From the NCBI GenBank assembly GCA_009733575.1, contig ML769386.1, positions 62,001-126,000 on the forward strand: a DNA stretch of 64,000 nucleotides, written 5' to 3'. Shown here in pieces: positions 12,299 to 22,839 of this stretch. Within the stretch, counting starts at the first letter, position 1. Each line of letters starts with the position of its first letter. A program made the translations under genes and the position numbers. The notes under the pieces are model-generated. The model made no database searches, was not told where the DNA came from, and saw nothing but the letters and a program-made list of their open reading frames with translations. Source of the DNA: Gymnopus androsaceus JB14. Its lineage: Eukaryota > Basidiomycota > Agaricomycetes > Agaricales > Omphalotaceae.

Positions 12299-12632
12299 AT
12301 TGCATTAGTGATGAAATTCGAGTTGAGAAAGGACGCTGTTTGGCTCTGGCCTCTATGTACGATACTACGGAATGGTATGATGATATGATATCTTTATATG
12401 TACGCGAAATGGAACGCTTGTTTTTGAGATCGTGCATGAGATGCATCAGAAGGCTTGTTGATCGTTTCGAGACTAACGTCTCTGTCAGATGAATTCGGGT
12501 CTGGCTTCAAGAGCGTCTGCTCGACCGGCACACTTCGCCCCAAATTACCAATTTCACTGGGTTAGTATATAGACGGAGACATGACCTTGTACATACTTAC
12601 ACTAAAAATTATCAGCTAATGTGCTAAGACTT

Positions 12633-13061
12633 TTATCCCGTTTGAGGATACCTGCATTTTCCGACCTGAGGTAGCAAGGTGAGTTCGTGCTCCACAACTG
12701 TCTCATCGGTAAGACTAGCAGCAAAGGGGGGAAACCGAAACAAGATGGATTCCAACAATCCCTGCGCATGTCTTTGCACCAGTGCCTCATCTAGCTCGGA
12801 CCAATTCTCCAGGTTCGAGTATGGCTCTACTGGACTATCGACAGTTGCATAGATAGGGAAATCTATGAGAATTTCGTGAATGGGATCAGGAAGATTGGAT
12901 ATGATCTGATTGAGAAAGAGAGCAAGGCTACATGATTGAGAGCAGAGAAGAATAAGCTTGGAGATTCTAAGCCCTTGTTTTTTTAAAGAGCTCATAGTAG
13001 CTAGAAATGCAAGAGTTGCTATCGGTTAATATTTGAATGAAGAATTCTGGTTTACCAGCCA
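12633..13061 (-). pseudogene. Orphan C-terminal F-box/LRR-like coding fragment
   Basis: Minus-strand frames contain FLNQIISNLPDPIHEILIDFP, NLENWSELDEALVQRH and SILFRFPPFAASLTDE. This resembles the C-terminal leucine-rich end of Agaricomycete F-box proteins, which often close with a W.ELD..L segment. It sits immediately beyond the inserted element at 13062-13833. The simplest reading is that it was the 3' part of the F-box gene now cut off at 13834-14786. It may instead be the relic of another F-box gene. Frame is not continuous with the upstream part. Confidence 0.5.
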
Positions 13062-13833
13062 CATCAGCAAAACCCGTATTTTCACTGGAGCTGCTGGAGC
13101 ATCCAGAGAATTGAATAAGTCTCCAGAGAGCTCTGGAGAACTCTGGAGATGCTGGAGAGAACAAAGCTGTAGTTGCCGATTGATGGTACTTTGAGAATGA
13201 TCGGACTTTCCTTTTTTGGAGCTAGTCTGGCTGTCAGCCAGAGTAGCGCCAAAAATGATGGCCTCGAGTGCCCTCAACATAATGATGGTTGCCGTCAGCA
13301 ACTCCTCGTGTCATCAACAATGCTGTAAACTATTAGGAAGTGATATAAAATGCATGGGCTTTCAACTTTCGAAGAAGATGAACTTGTATTTTTTTTTCCC
13401 TTCTCCCACCGTTGCAATGTTCCATCCTTTCACTGTAAGTTTCACTTTCACATAACGTTGCTTTTTAGAGGTGATTTCCAGAAATGCAGAAGGGTTTGGG
13501 CAATGGAGGCAGATATCGAGAAGAGCACTACGGAAACATTGGGAGGGGAAAAACAGGAGACTTGTCCAGTACTTGCCACTTATTACTACTACATAATAAT
13601 ATTTGCTGCAGTGCACCTAAATTTTGTCACAGTACATAAAAATGATGAATATAAAATTTCTATTATTAATGCATGGTTACACGACATGGAAACTTGATTG
13701 AATAGCTCTCTGGAGGTCTCCAGAGGTCTCCAGAGGTTTATATTGGTCTCTGGAATAGGTAACCTTGCTCCAGCTGCTCCAGAAGCTCCAGGCGCTCTGG
13801 AGATCTCTGGAGACCACCCAGGTTTTGCTGATG
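13062..13833. mobile_element. Short TIR element 1 with CTGGAG/CTCCAG subterminal repeats
   Basis: A 772-bp segment bounded by perfect inverted ends, CATCAGCAAAACC on the left and GGTTTTGCTGATG on the right. A possible 2-bp target duplication (CA/CA) flanks it. Just inside each end are dense CTGGAG, CTCCAG and CTCTGGAG repeats in both orientations (13086-13160 and 13705-13815), able to pair within each end. No transposase frame lies inside, so it is non-autonomous. The element at 18538-19243 has the same ends. Subterminal repeats of this kind are known for hAT and EnSpm/CACTA elements; I cannot assign the superfamily. Confidence 0.75.
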
Positions 13834-14786
13834 CACTCGCCTTGTACAAGCCTAGTTGCGAGCCTTTCTTCAGTCTGGGCACGCGATTGAATGTCATACA
13901 AAACTCTCTGTGCATCCAGCACAACGTTAGCATCAATGTGAAGCTGCTCCCACAGTACACTCAGTGCCTCCACTTGACGAAACTCCACAACAACATTGCG
14001 GAGCATTGGAGGATATGACATCTTCATCCCACGTACCACAGCTTGGAGAATACCAAGCTCCATTCCCCCAAAACGCACCTCTCTCAGCGTGTTTGGAAGG
14101 ATGAGTGTCATTGGTTCCAGGATCCAGAAAGAGTCCCCTTCTTCACTCTCCAAATGCCGATCGAGCATTGCAAGAGATTCTAGATTGGACATAGATGCTA
14201 GGATCTTTTGAAAAACCTGGAAGTGCTGAGAATGATATGCGTATGGTGATGTGATTGAAAGTCTCTTCAGAGACTGCGTGCAATGATTTTGTATAATCTG
14301 GAGATGCTCGTAACCCGGGTACGTCAACCCGAGGTCAGTAAGAGATGGCATGTTCTGCAATGACTTCATCAGAATTTCGGTAGCCAGAGCAGCTGAGCCT
14401 AACGGAATGCAAAAGTGGAAGCTTTGGACGAATATTCCCCAAGATACTGTTTGTGGTCCACCTAGAATGGCAGACAATCGATGTATGCGTTCTAAATCTG
14501 GAGGATAGACTGGTTCCGAATGAGAACACATAGCAAGGTCAATCCTTCGGAAAATATGACGCTGCGACAGGTCTATGAAGTCTTTGCACACGAGCGATGT
14601 CTCTCGAAGTGACGAAAGATCGTTACTGAGATTGTCAATAATAATCGCAAAGATTTCATTTGGAAATCGAGGTTCAGAATCGACGGGGGATTTGGAAGAA
14701 TTCAGAGCGTCGTCGTTCATGATTCGGACCCCGGAGTTTAATGTGTGGATATGTTTTCTGAGAGTTGGCGAAGTCGAAGCGACCAT
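13834..14786 (-). CDS. F-box protein, C-terminus replaced by transposon-derived sequence
   Basis: The start at 14786 (MVASTSPTLRK) is followed by an F-box, PRFPNEIFAIIIDNLSND...LRETSLVCKDFIDLSQRHIFR, in the first 80 residues. About 230 residues of leucine-rich repeats follow (NMPSLTDLGLTYPG, LKRLSITSPYAYH, SNLESLAMLDRHL, TLREVRFGGMELG). The open frame continues to 13677, but its last roughly 50 residues (from about ISKTWVVS) are translated from the inserted element, not from the gene. The native C-terminus is probably the fragment at 12633-13061. The product would be a 369-residue truncated protein, if made. It probably acted as an SCF substrate adaptor; the target is unknown. Confidence 0.65.
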
Positions 14787-15449
14787 GCGGCAGGTTCAAG
14801 TCTTGATTTTCCTTCCTGGAAAGAACCGTGCAGGAGCTGTTTAGTACCGTCAATATTTAGAGCTGTTAACATTCACACTTCACAAGTTGCGGCTTGCAAG
14901 GATGGGAAGCGCTGAGCGCTTGAGCGCGCAAAGAATATTTTAGGCGCTTATCCACCTTTTCTTCTACCGCTGCTATGCCAAATCTCAATACAGTTTGCCA
15001 AAGCCTTTGGCCACCACTTCTCCGCTGCGACTCGATAAGTTACGGATCTTAACGTGAAAGCTGAATTCATAGCTTCGGCATTGTGATGAATGACAGTTCG
15101 ATACGTGACACGACTGAACCCGAGTAATTAGCTTTACTACTAGCTTCTGATATTCCACTGAAGAACCGGTGCGTGCGCCCATTACGCTAGTACTATCTCT
15201 GTCTAATTGTCTAATCAACCGTTCAGACAGGAATGTTCGACAGCTCCTTAAAGCGATGCGTACGTCTCGCAACTTACTTAAGTACTCCTTTATCAAGCCA
15301 GCACATCACTTGAACTCTTACCACCACATTACTACTACTAATACATACTTCCATCGACATTTTCATGTTACGGTGAGTTTACTTTCCTGATGATGCTTTC
15401 GCTGATCTGAACGACAAAAAAATTTCACAGGCCCAGCATCATCCCGCAA

Positions 15450-17494
15450 ATGTACCAAAACCTTTCCCGCTTCCAGGAGCTACCTGACGTCCTTTGGATA
15501 CTCATCTTTGAACAGCTAACTCGCCCCCAAGACCGCTATCATGTTGTCCAGACATGCCGCAAATTCTACTTTCTGGCCCTTCGCGCGCTATACGGAGAGC
15601 TCACTTATCGCCATATCTCCCATTTTCTTGATAATTATTCTTCCTTCTGGGCCAACAGAGGGGATGACATGACTACGGCCCCTCGCTCGGTTCATATCTA
15701 CAAGTCTTTTATGCCCTCGGTGGAGTATAGCTCGGGCCTGAGTTGGGATCTGCCTGCCAGCCATTGGCCGGACGAGTCAACCGTCCTAAAGTCCAGGGAG
15801 CTTCCGAGCATGTTCATGCAGAGCCTAGCCATGTTTCCCAATATCCGAACCCTGATCTTCGACAACGTGACGCTGCCTTCCGAATTCTACCCCTTTCTCT
15901 TCCTTTTCCCCCAGCTCCGAGAGCTTACACTATTGGACTGCACAGCTCCTTGTCTATATCCACTTTCATCTGGCGAATCAAAGGAAAAAACCTTCTCCTT
16001 TGAGGATCTTCCTATAACCACACTTCGTCTTACCGGAATCCGCAGGTCCCATACCAATGTTTCGACGATGTTCAGTGCTGTTGGATCTATGGTTGCTAGT
16101 GAAGATGTCGATCATTACAATTTACTTCATCTGGCCGCAGCCAAAAACCTTCATCACCTCCATATCACCTGGAACATCGTCTCCGCCAAATTTTTTGGTG
16201 CTCTTGCCCAAGGTCGCGTCGTCGGGCTCGACTTTCCAGATGACAATGACAATTCTTCTGGGCATGAGCGCCGCACATGGACTTTCCCACCTCAGCTTGA
16301 GAGCCTTCGTCTTTCAACACGTATGAAACCGGACTGGTTCCACTTGTCGCAGACTTCACGTCAGAGCGAGCGACGGAATCTCACGAAACACCTGAGTTTC
16401 CTCCTAAAAGAATGCCGAGGAACTTTGCGCAAACTCGAGATCGAGGGATATGTACATCCGTTCTGGGACCCTCGAAAACGTGTCACGATGTCGCGTTTAG
16501 AGGTATACGAAGGCCCGCTGGAGTTTTTGAAGAGTGTATGGACTCCCAAGGTCGATTTGAAGCATATTCGGATTGTCGAAATGTGCCATTCGGAACTGGG
16601 AGGTAGACGGGATGGCTTGAGTTGGACTATGCTTCGTCGAGCGTTTTCAGAGAAGAGAGGGAAGAGTCGAGACTTTGTGAGGTCGTTGGATGTGAAGATT
16701 CTGGTTTGGGAAGACAGGACTCTCAAGGACATTGCATCCATGTTTGAGAAATTGGATGAGCTGAAGATTGAGATTGTTGAAGGATTTCCTGATCAGGTGA
16801 GTCGTATTTCTTCTCTATTCTCCATCTCGAAAATCCCCCTTACCGTCGTTTATAGGCCGAGCTCAGTAGCATGGCTCATCGCTACCTTACTCGTCTTAAG
16901 TCTCTCTCGACGTTCGAGCTATTTAACTCGGGCCCTGTTCCACTTCAAACGATCCCTATGCCTCCGTCCTCATTGTTCTCTTTCCCATCTTCATCGTCGT
17001 CATCGCAAGGAGGAATGGTGGAAGATTCAGATTGTTTTGACCGAGCTGTTTCTCAGCTTCTTTCCGCTTGGGACAGACACCTCTCCCACTCCTTATCCGA
17101 GATCAGGTTAACTCCAACCTGTGTCTGGAGACGAGCGAACGGAGACGACCAGTGGTGTAAACGCATGCTTGACCTTACTGGCGCCACGAGCGACAAAAAA
17201 CCTATTGAACTCGACGCTCTCATTCCAAGGAACGATTTGTTGCTGTCGCATACGATTGATCACACACATGACCATGGTCCTGACCATGCTACGCCATTCG
17301 CAGGCATGATCATGATACTCGAGACTATTGGTTCTTATAGTGATGACAGGCAGTCCAGAGCAAATCTTAGAAGGGAGTTGTTCGAGAGCGAACAATGGGT
17401 TAGCGCGAGATTGATGAGAGATGCTCATGCGTTGCTTGCTAGAGCTAGGAGACTCGGAGCGGATGTTGGTGTGTTTGTTGAGGATGTCGATTGA
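15450..17494 (+). CDS. F-box protein with leucine-rich region (parent of the duplicate at 22.8-24.4 kb)
   Basis: Exon 1 is 15450-16796. The intron is gtgagt (16797) to atag (16855), phase 0. Exon 2 is 16856-17494. Total 661 residues. The F-box lies at about residues 8-50 (FQELPDVLWILIFEQL, VVQTCRKFYFLALRALYGEL). Leucine-rich blocks follow (FPNIRTLIFDNVTLP, FPQLRELTLLDC, LPITTLRLTGI, LRKLEIEGYVHPFW). The last exon has a Ser-rich stretch and a His/Asp run (HTIDHTHDHGPDH) before a basic helical end. The ORF is intact. A short leader exon may lie upstream (15300-15430). The flanks and 3' exon are duplicated, degraded, at 22840-24360, showing the locus is mobile or recombination-prone. Substrate unknown. 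Confidence 0.8.
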
Positions 17495-18252
17495 TTCCTT
17501 ATTATTATCAAATTTAGAATAGGCTCTCTATGATTATTGGATAATTTTTACGGACTTGTGTACATACGGTGTCGGTTTTTACTCTCTCTGTTATTCGATT
17601 TATAGGATTGGGATTCCATTACACTATTACTCTAATACAAACTATAGATTCACGGTCGGATTCGATGCAAAAAGGTTGAGATCCGGCGCAAAACTCTGGT
17701 TGAGCCTCGCCCACGATGCTTTGCACTATGGTATAATGTGTGATTAGAAACTTGGGACGTTTGGAGCTTGGGATGTGTGTCCAGATATTTTCGTTCATGT
17801 TTGAGTTCGCATTGAATGAACACAAATGTGCCTTTCTTTCACTTCCGAGACCTTCTTGCAGAAAGATCAGTAAATCAGCTACATTCATAGATTTTGAAGA
17901 TGGTGCATTGTTGACTCGCGAGTGGCAGATGCCCTGAATCTTAACTTTTATTTATGTGCGTCTTTTTTTGTGCTTTCTTATTTGCCACGCCAGCTTGTTG
18001 AAGACTGTCTCGCCGCAGGATGGGCTTATGTCACTGGACCGTAATTTCCAGAATATACTAGCTGTTAAGCACGAAAATGCGTAGAAAGAGAATGGTACGT
18101 GAAGCTATCATCCAGGTTGAATACTTAATTTCAGAGAGATGCTGAATCCAAAGAAAGTTGGAATGCTGCATCAGGATGTCTGCTACAAGGAGCATTTGTC
18201 GGTACTCCTGTTCGGATCAATAATCTACTTAACATGTCATAGCTGAGAAACC
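17495..18252. other. 3' flank of the F-box gene, duplicated at about 23400-24100
   Basis: No gene. The whole stretch aligns with about 23410-24100 at roughly 80-85% by eye. Shared words include TTCACGGT[C/T]GGATT[C/T]GATGCAAAAA and CTTTCACTTCCGAGACCTTC. It is AT-rich and probably contains the 3' UTR. Confidence 0.6.
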
Positions 18253-18332
18253 ATGGAATCGGGACCGGATTTCAAAATCCGGATAAGGAAGTGCTAATAC
18301 TCGCTTTGACCTTCTGCCGGCCGGCAATCTGT
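18253..18332. repeat. 80-nt block identical to 24101-24180, with two palindromes
   Basis: All 80 bases match between the two F-box duplicates, although the flanks are clearly diverged. The block contains CCGGATTT-CA-AAATCCGG (18265-18282, perfect 8-bp stem) and TGCCGGCCGGCA (18315-18326, perfect palindrome). Function unknown. Confidence 0.8.
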
Positions 18333-18537
18333 GGAAGGAGAATGACTTACTCTTTTCAAGTGTGCCCTGGTTGCAGTAGCTTAGGTCTTCGCCAATCAGT
18401 GTGGCGTCTTCTAACTCGTCTAGACTCTACTACCTCAAGTTTTCCCATCATCAGTTCCTTTCATTATTTGATTCACTCACATCGTATGTTCAAACTTTGG
18501 AACTATTGGAGTACTTCCTTCTGCATGAAAACATGTT

Positions 18538-19243
18538 CATCAGCAAAACCTGGGTGTACTGTCCGGCACTGGATAGTGCTGGATAGCACTCATAGCACCC
18601 ATAGCACCCATAGCACCCATAGCAAGGTCCCCATCTATCCAGAGCTATGGATTGCTATGGATTGCTATGGACTGCTATGGATTTCACAGGAATGTTGAGA
18701 CTCGATGTCGGTTGTCATTCTACTCAATGCTCAATATATTATTTGTTTGAATTGATTTGAGAATCATAAAATCAAACAATGGTGAAATAAAATCATTTAT
18801 ATTATGTATTCATATTCATATGTACAGTAGATTATAGTACATATGCCAAAACCAATCATAAGCCATAGAACCATCCACCACCATACTACTCTATAAGCAG
18901 CAACTCCCATATGTGCACATTGAATAAAGATCCTAAAACCAAAAAACCTAATGAGATGCTGCACAAATACCACCTAACAAGTTTGGGTGACTGAGAATTG
19001 AGGCGAAGTCGAAGTTCCAATGCAGATAATCCCGCATCTCTTATATACTGCTGGCGGGAGAATGACAAGTGTCAAATGGCTGTCAAAAGATGATACAAAT
19101 CAGTGATCCCATAGAACCTCATAGCAGGCCATAGCAGCCATAGTGCTTGACAGAACTATGGCTGCTATGGCCTGCTATGGCCTGCTATGGCCTGCTATGG
19201 CCTGCTATGGCCTGCTATGACCATTATCCAGGTTTTGCTGATG
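18538..19243. mobile_element. Short TIR element 2 with TGCTATGG/CCATAGCA subterminal arrays
   Basis: A 706-bp segment starting CATCAGCAAAACCTGG and ending CCAGGTTTTGCTGATG, with TT on both sides as a possible 2-bp duplication. The left end (18580-18685) carries three ATAGCACCC units facing several GCTATGGATT units. The right end (19115-19220) carries CATAGCAGGC-type units facing at least five CCTGCTATGG units, so each end can fold back on itself. No transposase inside. The paralogous site at about 24368-24378 lacks the element and reads CATGTTATCATTG, close to the joined flanks here. Confidence 0.75.
19115..19220. repeat. Short tandem array (10-bp unit CCTGCTATGG) with inverted partner
   Basis: At least five head-to-tail CCTGCTATGG units at 19170-19219, preceded by inverted CATAGCAGGC/CATAGCAGCC units. 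It forms the right subterminal region of the 18538-19243 element. Confidence 0.85.
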
Positions 19244-20495
19244 TTTCACTTGTTTTACTGACACCTTTTCTCTTGAGTTCAGTCACATACCTATCCCCGA
19301 CTTCAAGACTTTGAAAGTTCCCTGTCAATCAACCAAACCAACTTGGAAACCCTTGTTCCTTATATTCAGTCCATATTCCAATATATCTTGAACATGGATG
19401 GCATGAATAGATACCACCAACTGCATTGTTTGGACCTTTACATATACATTGACCCACTGGGATGCACTCAACACCCGGTTCGGAAAGTTGGACCCTGATT
19501 CGCTCAAAGTGTCTATCTGCTTGACCAATCACCTTATTGTTCCGAGTGGTGTCATAGAAAAGCTGGAAGGGAAGCTCCATTTTGGATGGATTCGGGGAGG
19601 CTGTTGGAGGAAAGGAAATGTAATGCGAAAATCCGATTATCACTCAGCTCTACCAATGTTCAACATTGAGCCCTCCATTCAATGATTTCGAGATTGAGAT
19701 CTTCTTGGAAATAAGGTGAATATGAATGTTGAAGAAAGGAAGCGTTCTGTGTTCTAACATTCTATATTATGCCGACGCAGATATCGTCCCGTGATGATAA
19801 GCTGCAATTGGCCTGCCTTAGAAGGCCAGCCTCGGTGACAGGCCAAACATCAGTGCAGCGCTTCGAAAGCATCACTGCACAGAGAGTGTATGTTGGTTAA
19901 TTTAGTCGTATAATTGTTATACTATCTTCGCTGTCCAGTAACCGTGACTGCCTCGACGAACAAGTTGCGGACCTAATCTGGGTTTAGTTTCTGCAATGGT
20001 AAAGCATTTTGCATTCAGTTTTGTCACATAATCTCATGGGTCAAGAAAAACACATTGTTTTTACAGTACAGAATGTTAGAAATAAGAAATGGAGTTTTAA
20101 TGATTGTGTAGCCGTTTGACCTCGACTGGGCCCTGAGGCAAATGGGTAAGGTACATGGGTAACTACATACTGTATTTATACCTTTAAGAATGACTATGTC
20201 ATAGTGCATATAACAGGAAAGTGGGCACTATGTGAATATCTGTGGCTACTACGCATACAGTCAAGTGGCTACTGTGAGTATATGGATGGATACTGTGAGT
20301 GTATGTGCAAATATCTCCTGTGATATCATATATTCATAAGTATGTTGTAATGTGGGCTAAAATAGATTTTCTGTAAATTCCAACACAGAATCCTTTGGTA
20401 ACAAAAACAAGGATGCAAGAGAATGATATAAGACCTTGGTGTTGACAGAGGAAGTTGATATGAATGCGTATTGGATCAATGCAGTGGAAACTCAC
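19244..20495. other. Intergenic, AT-rich; one weak minus-strand frame
   Basis: A 104-codon minus-strand frame (19329-19643, with LPFQLFYDTTRNNKVIG and several Cys) might be a gene relic, but nothing else supports it. 20225-20330 has loose repeats of the words CTACTGTGAGTATATGGAT. Otherwise I see nothing. Confidence 0.35.
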
Positions 20496-21169
20496 TTAGA
20501 AAATTTCCACAAGGGGAAAGAACCACCATGGCTCTTGCTTATCTTGGAGTCTTTCCTTCATAACCCAAATGACATCCTCCTCTTCATCATCCTCAAGTTC
20601 CGTGGTACTAATGGTGTGTGAATTGTAAAGGGAGATCACGTATCCATACTCTGCAGACATGGCCGTTGTAAGCTTGAGTAGGAAGCGACAGTGAGCACTG
20701 AGGTCGTGCACAACCGCATGCATAATATGTACCCAAATGTCGGCACGCTTCGTCATTGGAGGAGGTCGGGGGAGATTATGTTGTTGGTGGTAATCAAGGA
20801 AATCTTGGATATTCACCCCAAATCCACAGAAGATTCGTGGAGGTTTGATATAATTGGGATCTAGCCTGTAACGCCTAACGTCAAAGTGATATCCTTCAGG
20901 AAGAACTTTTTCAGTTCTAGATCCTTTAAAGTTGGCAAAGAGTTGTTCTTCCCGAGTTCGGCGAGACTGTGGAAAGATAAGTATGTGAAGAAGATTTGAA
21001 TGGCGACACACACATTCATTGCAAATTTCGCAGGATCAGGACGAGGACAGGGTTTGTAAATGTCTTCGTCGGAGGATATCATAGTGAAATCTTTGTCAGA
21101 GGATATCGTAGTGGAAGCCATAGCGGAAGCCAAACGAGAATCTTTGTCGGAGGACATAGTGGAAGACAA
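20496..21169 (-). CDS. Hypothetical protein, two exons, 208 residues
   Basis: Exon 1 (21014-21169) encodes MSSTMSSDKDSRLASAM and a Ser/Asp-rich leader ending DPAKFAMN. A 47-nt intron (20967-21013, gtgtgt...cacag, phase 0) joins it to SRRTREEQLFANF. Exon 2 continues with VLPEGYHFDVRRYRLDPNYIKPPR, FGVNIQDFLDYHQQHNLPRPP and a helical region with HAVVHDLSAHCRFLLKL. The acidic stretch ELEDDEEEDVIWVM and the end WWFFPLVEIF close the protein. The clean splice and protein-like composition support a real gene. I do not recognise a family. Confidence 0.6.
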
Positions 21170-21425
21170 AATCTGCGTCAGCCTTTGAATGGGCCGTGGC
21201 TTTGTTCGCCTGCTTCTTCACTTCTTCACTTCACTCGACTCGTTTATTTCTCTTGCTTCACTTCGCCCTCTCGCTTGGTTCGTTTGCTTCTCTACTTCAC
21301 TCGCTCCACAGTTCAACGTCCCACTTCACGCTGGTGAACATGGCCGAGTCAAGCGTAGATAAAGAAACTTAAAGAAACTATCGGATGACCTTTCAGTGAG
21401 TGCTTCAGCCCCGTACATGAATTAA

Positions 21426-22527
21426 GTGCGTGATACCGGAAAGCAGGTGATGGTCGTTTCCAAGTCCTCCGTGTTCTCTCCGCTCGAAAGTCACCTCCAG
21501 GTCGCGATGTCTAACTTGAACATAGAAGTGCGCTTGTACCCGCTTATCGATGGCGTCATGCAGGAGCTATGTCTACTCGCCCAATCACTGAAAGAAGGTC
21601 GCATCCTCCAGTGCCACTCTCAAGCTCTCTTTTCTGGCACGGAAGGCTCCCAAACCCCTGACTGTGCCGCTTGTATCTTTGATTTGACCTCCGAGACATG
21701 GAATCCAGCGTTCTGGTTTGAAGGAAAGGCCTTGGAGGATGATGATGACTGGCGAACATCTGATGAAGCAGCAGCAGCATCGTTTCCATAATTCAGTCCG
21801 CCAACTTCGAAACCAGGTGGAGCTTGCCTTCCAGACGGGCCGACACAATAACTTTGCTGGGTACTTCTGGTTGCTACTGGTCTTTGACAAAGAAAAAGAG
21901 GCAAAAGTTGAACGCCACCTTGACAAGTAGAAAAAGGAAGGAAATGCGGAGAGGAAGGAAGTGGTAGAAACTCTTCTCAAAGCCAAAGGTGAGGAGCCTC
22001 CAAAGAAGAAACGACGGAAGGAAGCAGTTCCAGACCCAGGAATTTACAACACTTTCAATATCACCATCTCCGCCGACCTTCTTCCAGAACTTGTATATTC
22101 CAACGAGCCACTCGTCTTTGGAAAGCCTTCTAAAGAATACAACCCAGCATTCCTTGACACAGTCTCAGTCGTCATGATCCACAATGAATTTGACTTGCAG
22201 CTTCTTGGTACGTGCCTGATGATTACAGCTACACACCCGTGTCGGTAAGTCATATATAGTTTGAAGCACTCAGACTGACATCAATGTCTTTTGAAGGATG
22301 AAGGACTTGAAAAGCTGCAGGACGGATATCTACTTGATGTGATAGATGATATCGAACAGCACAACATGTCGGCTGAAGATGAGATTTGGTCCCCGTCTCC
22401 GGACCCAACAGATACCGCATATCGTGCATCGACATCCACGACAGCAGCTCGAACAGAGCCTTATCCACAACGGGAACGCCGTGCACGTTACGCTGGTAAG
22501 GGGGAGGACGAGGAGGAAAGCAGCTAA
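21426..22527 (+). pseudogene. Decayed hypothetical gene
   Basis: Three plus-strand segments read as one protein in pieces. Segment 1 (21426-21780) has FSPLESHLQVAMSNLNIEV and CAACIFDLTSETWNPAFWFE. Segment 2 (about 21750-22240) has HRFHNSVRQLRNQVELAF, YFWLLLVFDKEKEAKVE, an in-frame TAG near 21928, then PKKKRRKEAVPDPGIYNTF and LVFGKPSKEYNPAFLDTVS. Segment 3 (22291-22527) has LDVIDDIEQHNMSAEDEIW and an acidic end. The stop and the frame changes between segments argue for a broken gene; a one-intron solution does not restore the frame. Function unknown; it has an NLS-like PKKKRRK. Confidence 0.45.
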
Positions 22528-22839
22528 AGACCTGTTTCTTTCACATGAGTGCGTAAACGCACATGCTTGCTCTCGACTCCCTTCTGACTCTACCCATAGC
22601 AGCTTCTTTTGCAACAATAATTGTACGACCATGTACGGGGTCGAATCTGGGTGGAGATATGAAGATGTTTTCATATGTATTTTCTCGGTTCATTTTATTC
22701 CACTTCTTTCGAGTCTATGAGCTGTAAAAAATAACTTCATCCTACCCCAGCAATATTTTATCAGCAATCAGGGGTAAACTAGAGCCAATACGCACAACAT
22801 ACGCACCAAATTCAGGGATACCTGGTGCACGGTGCTTGG

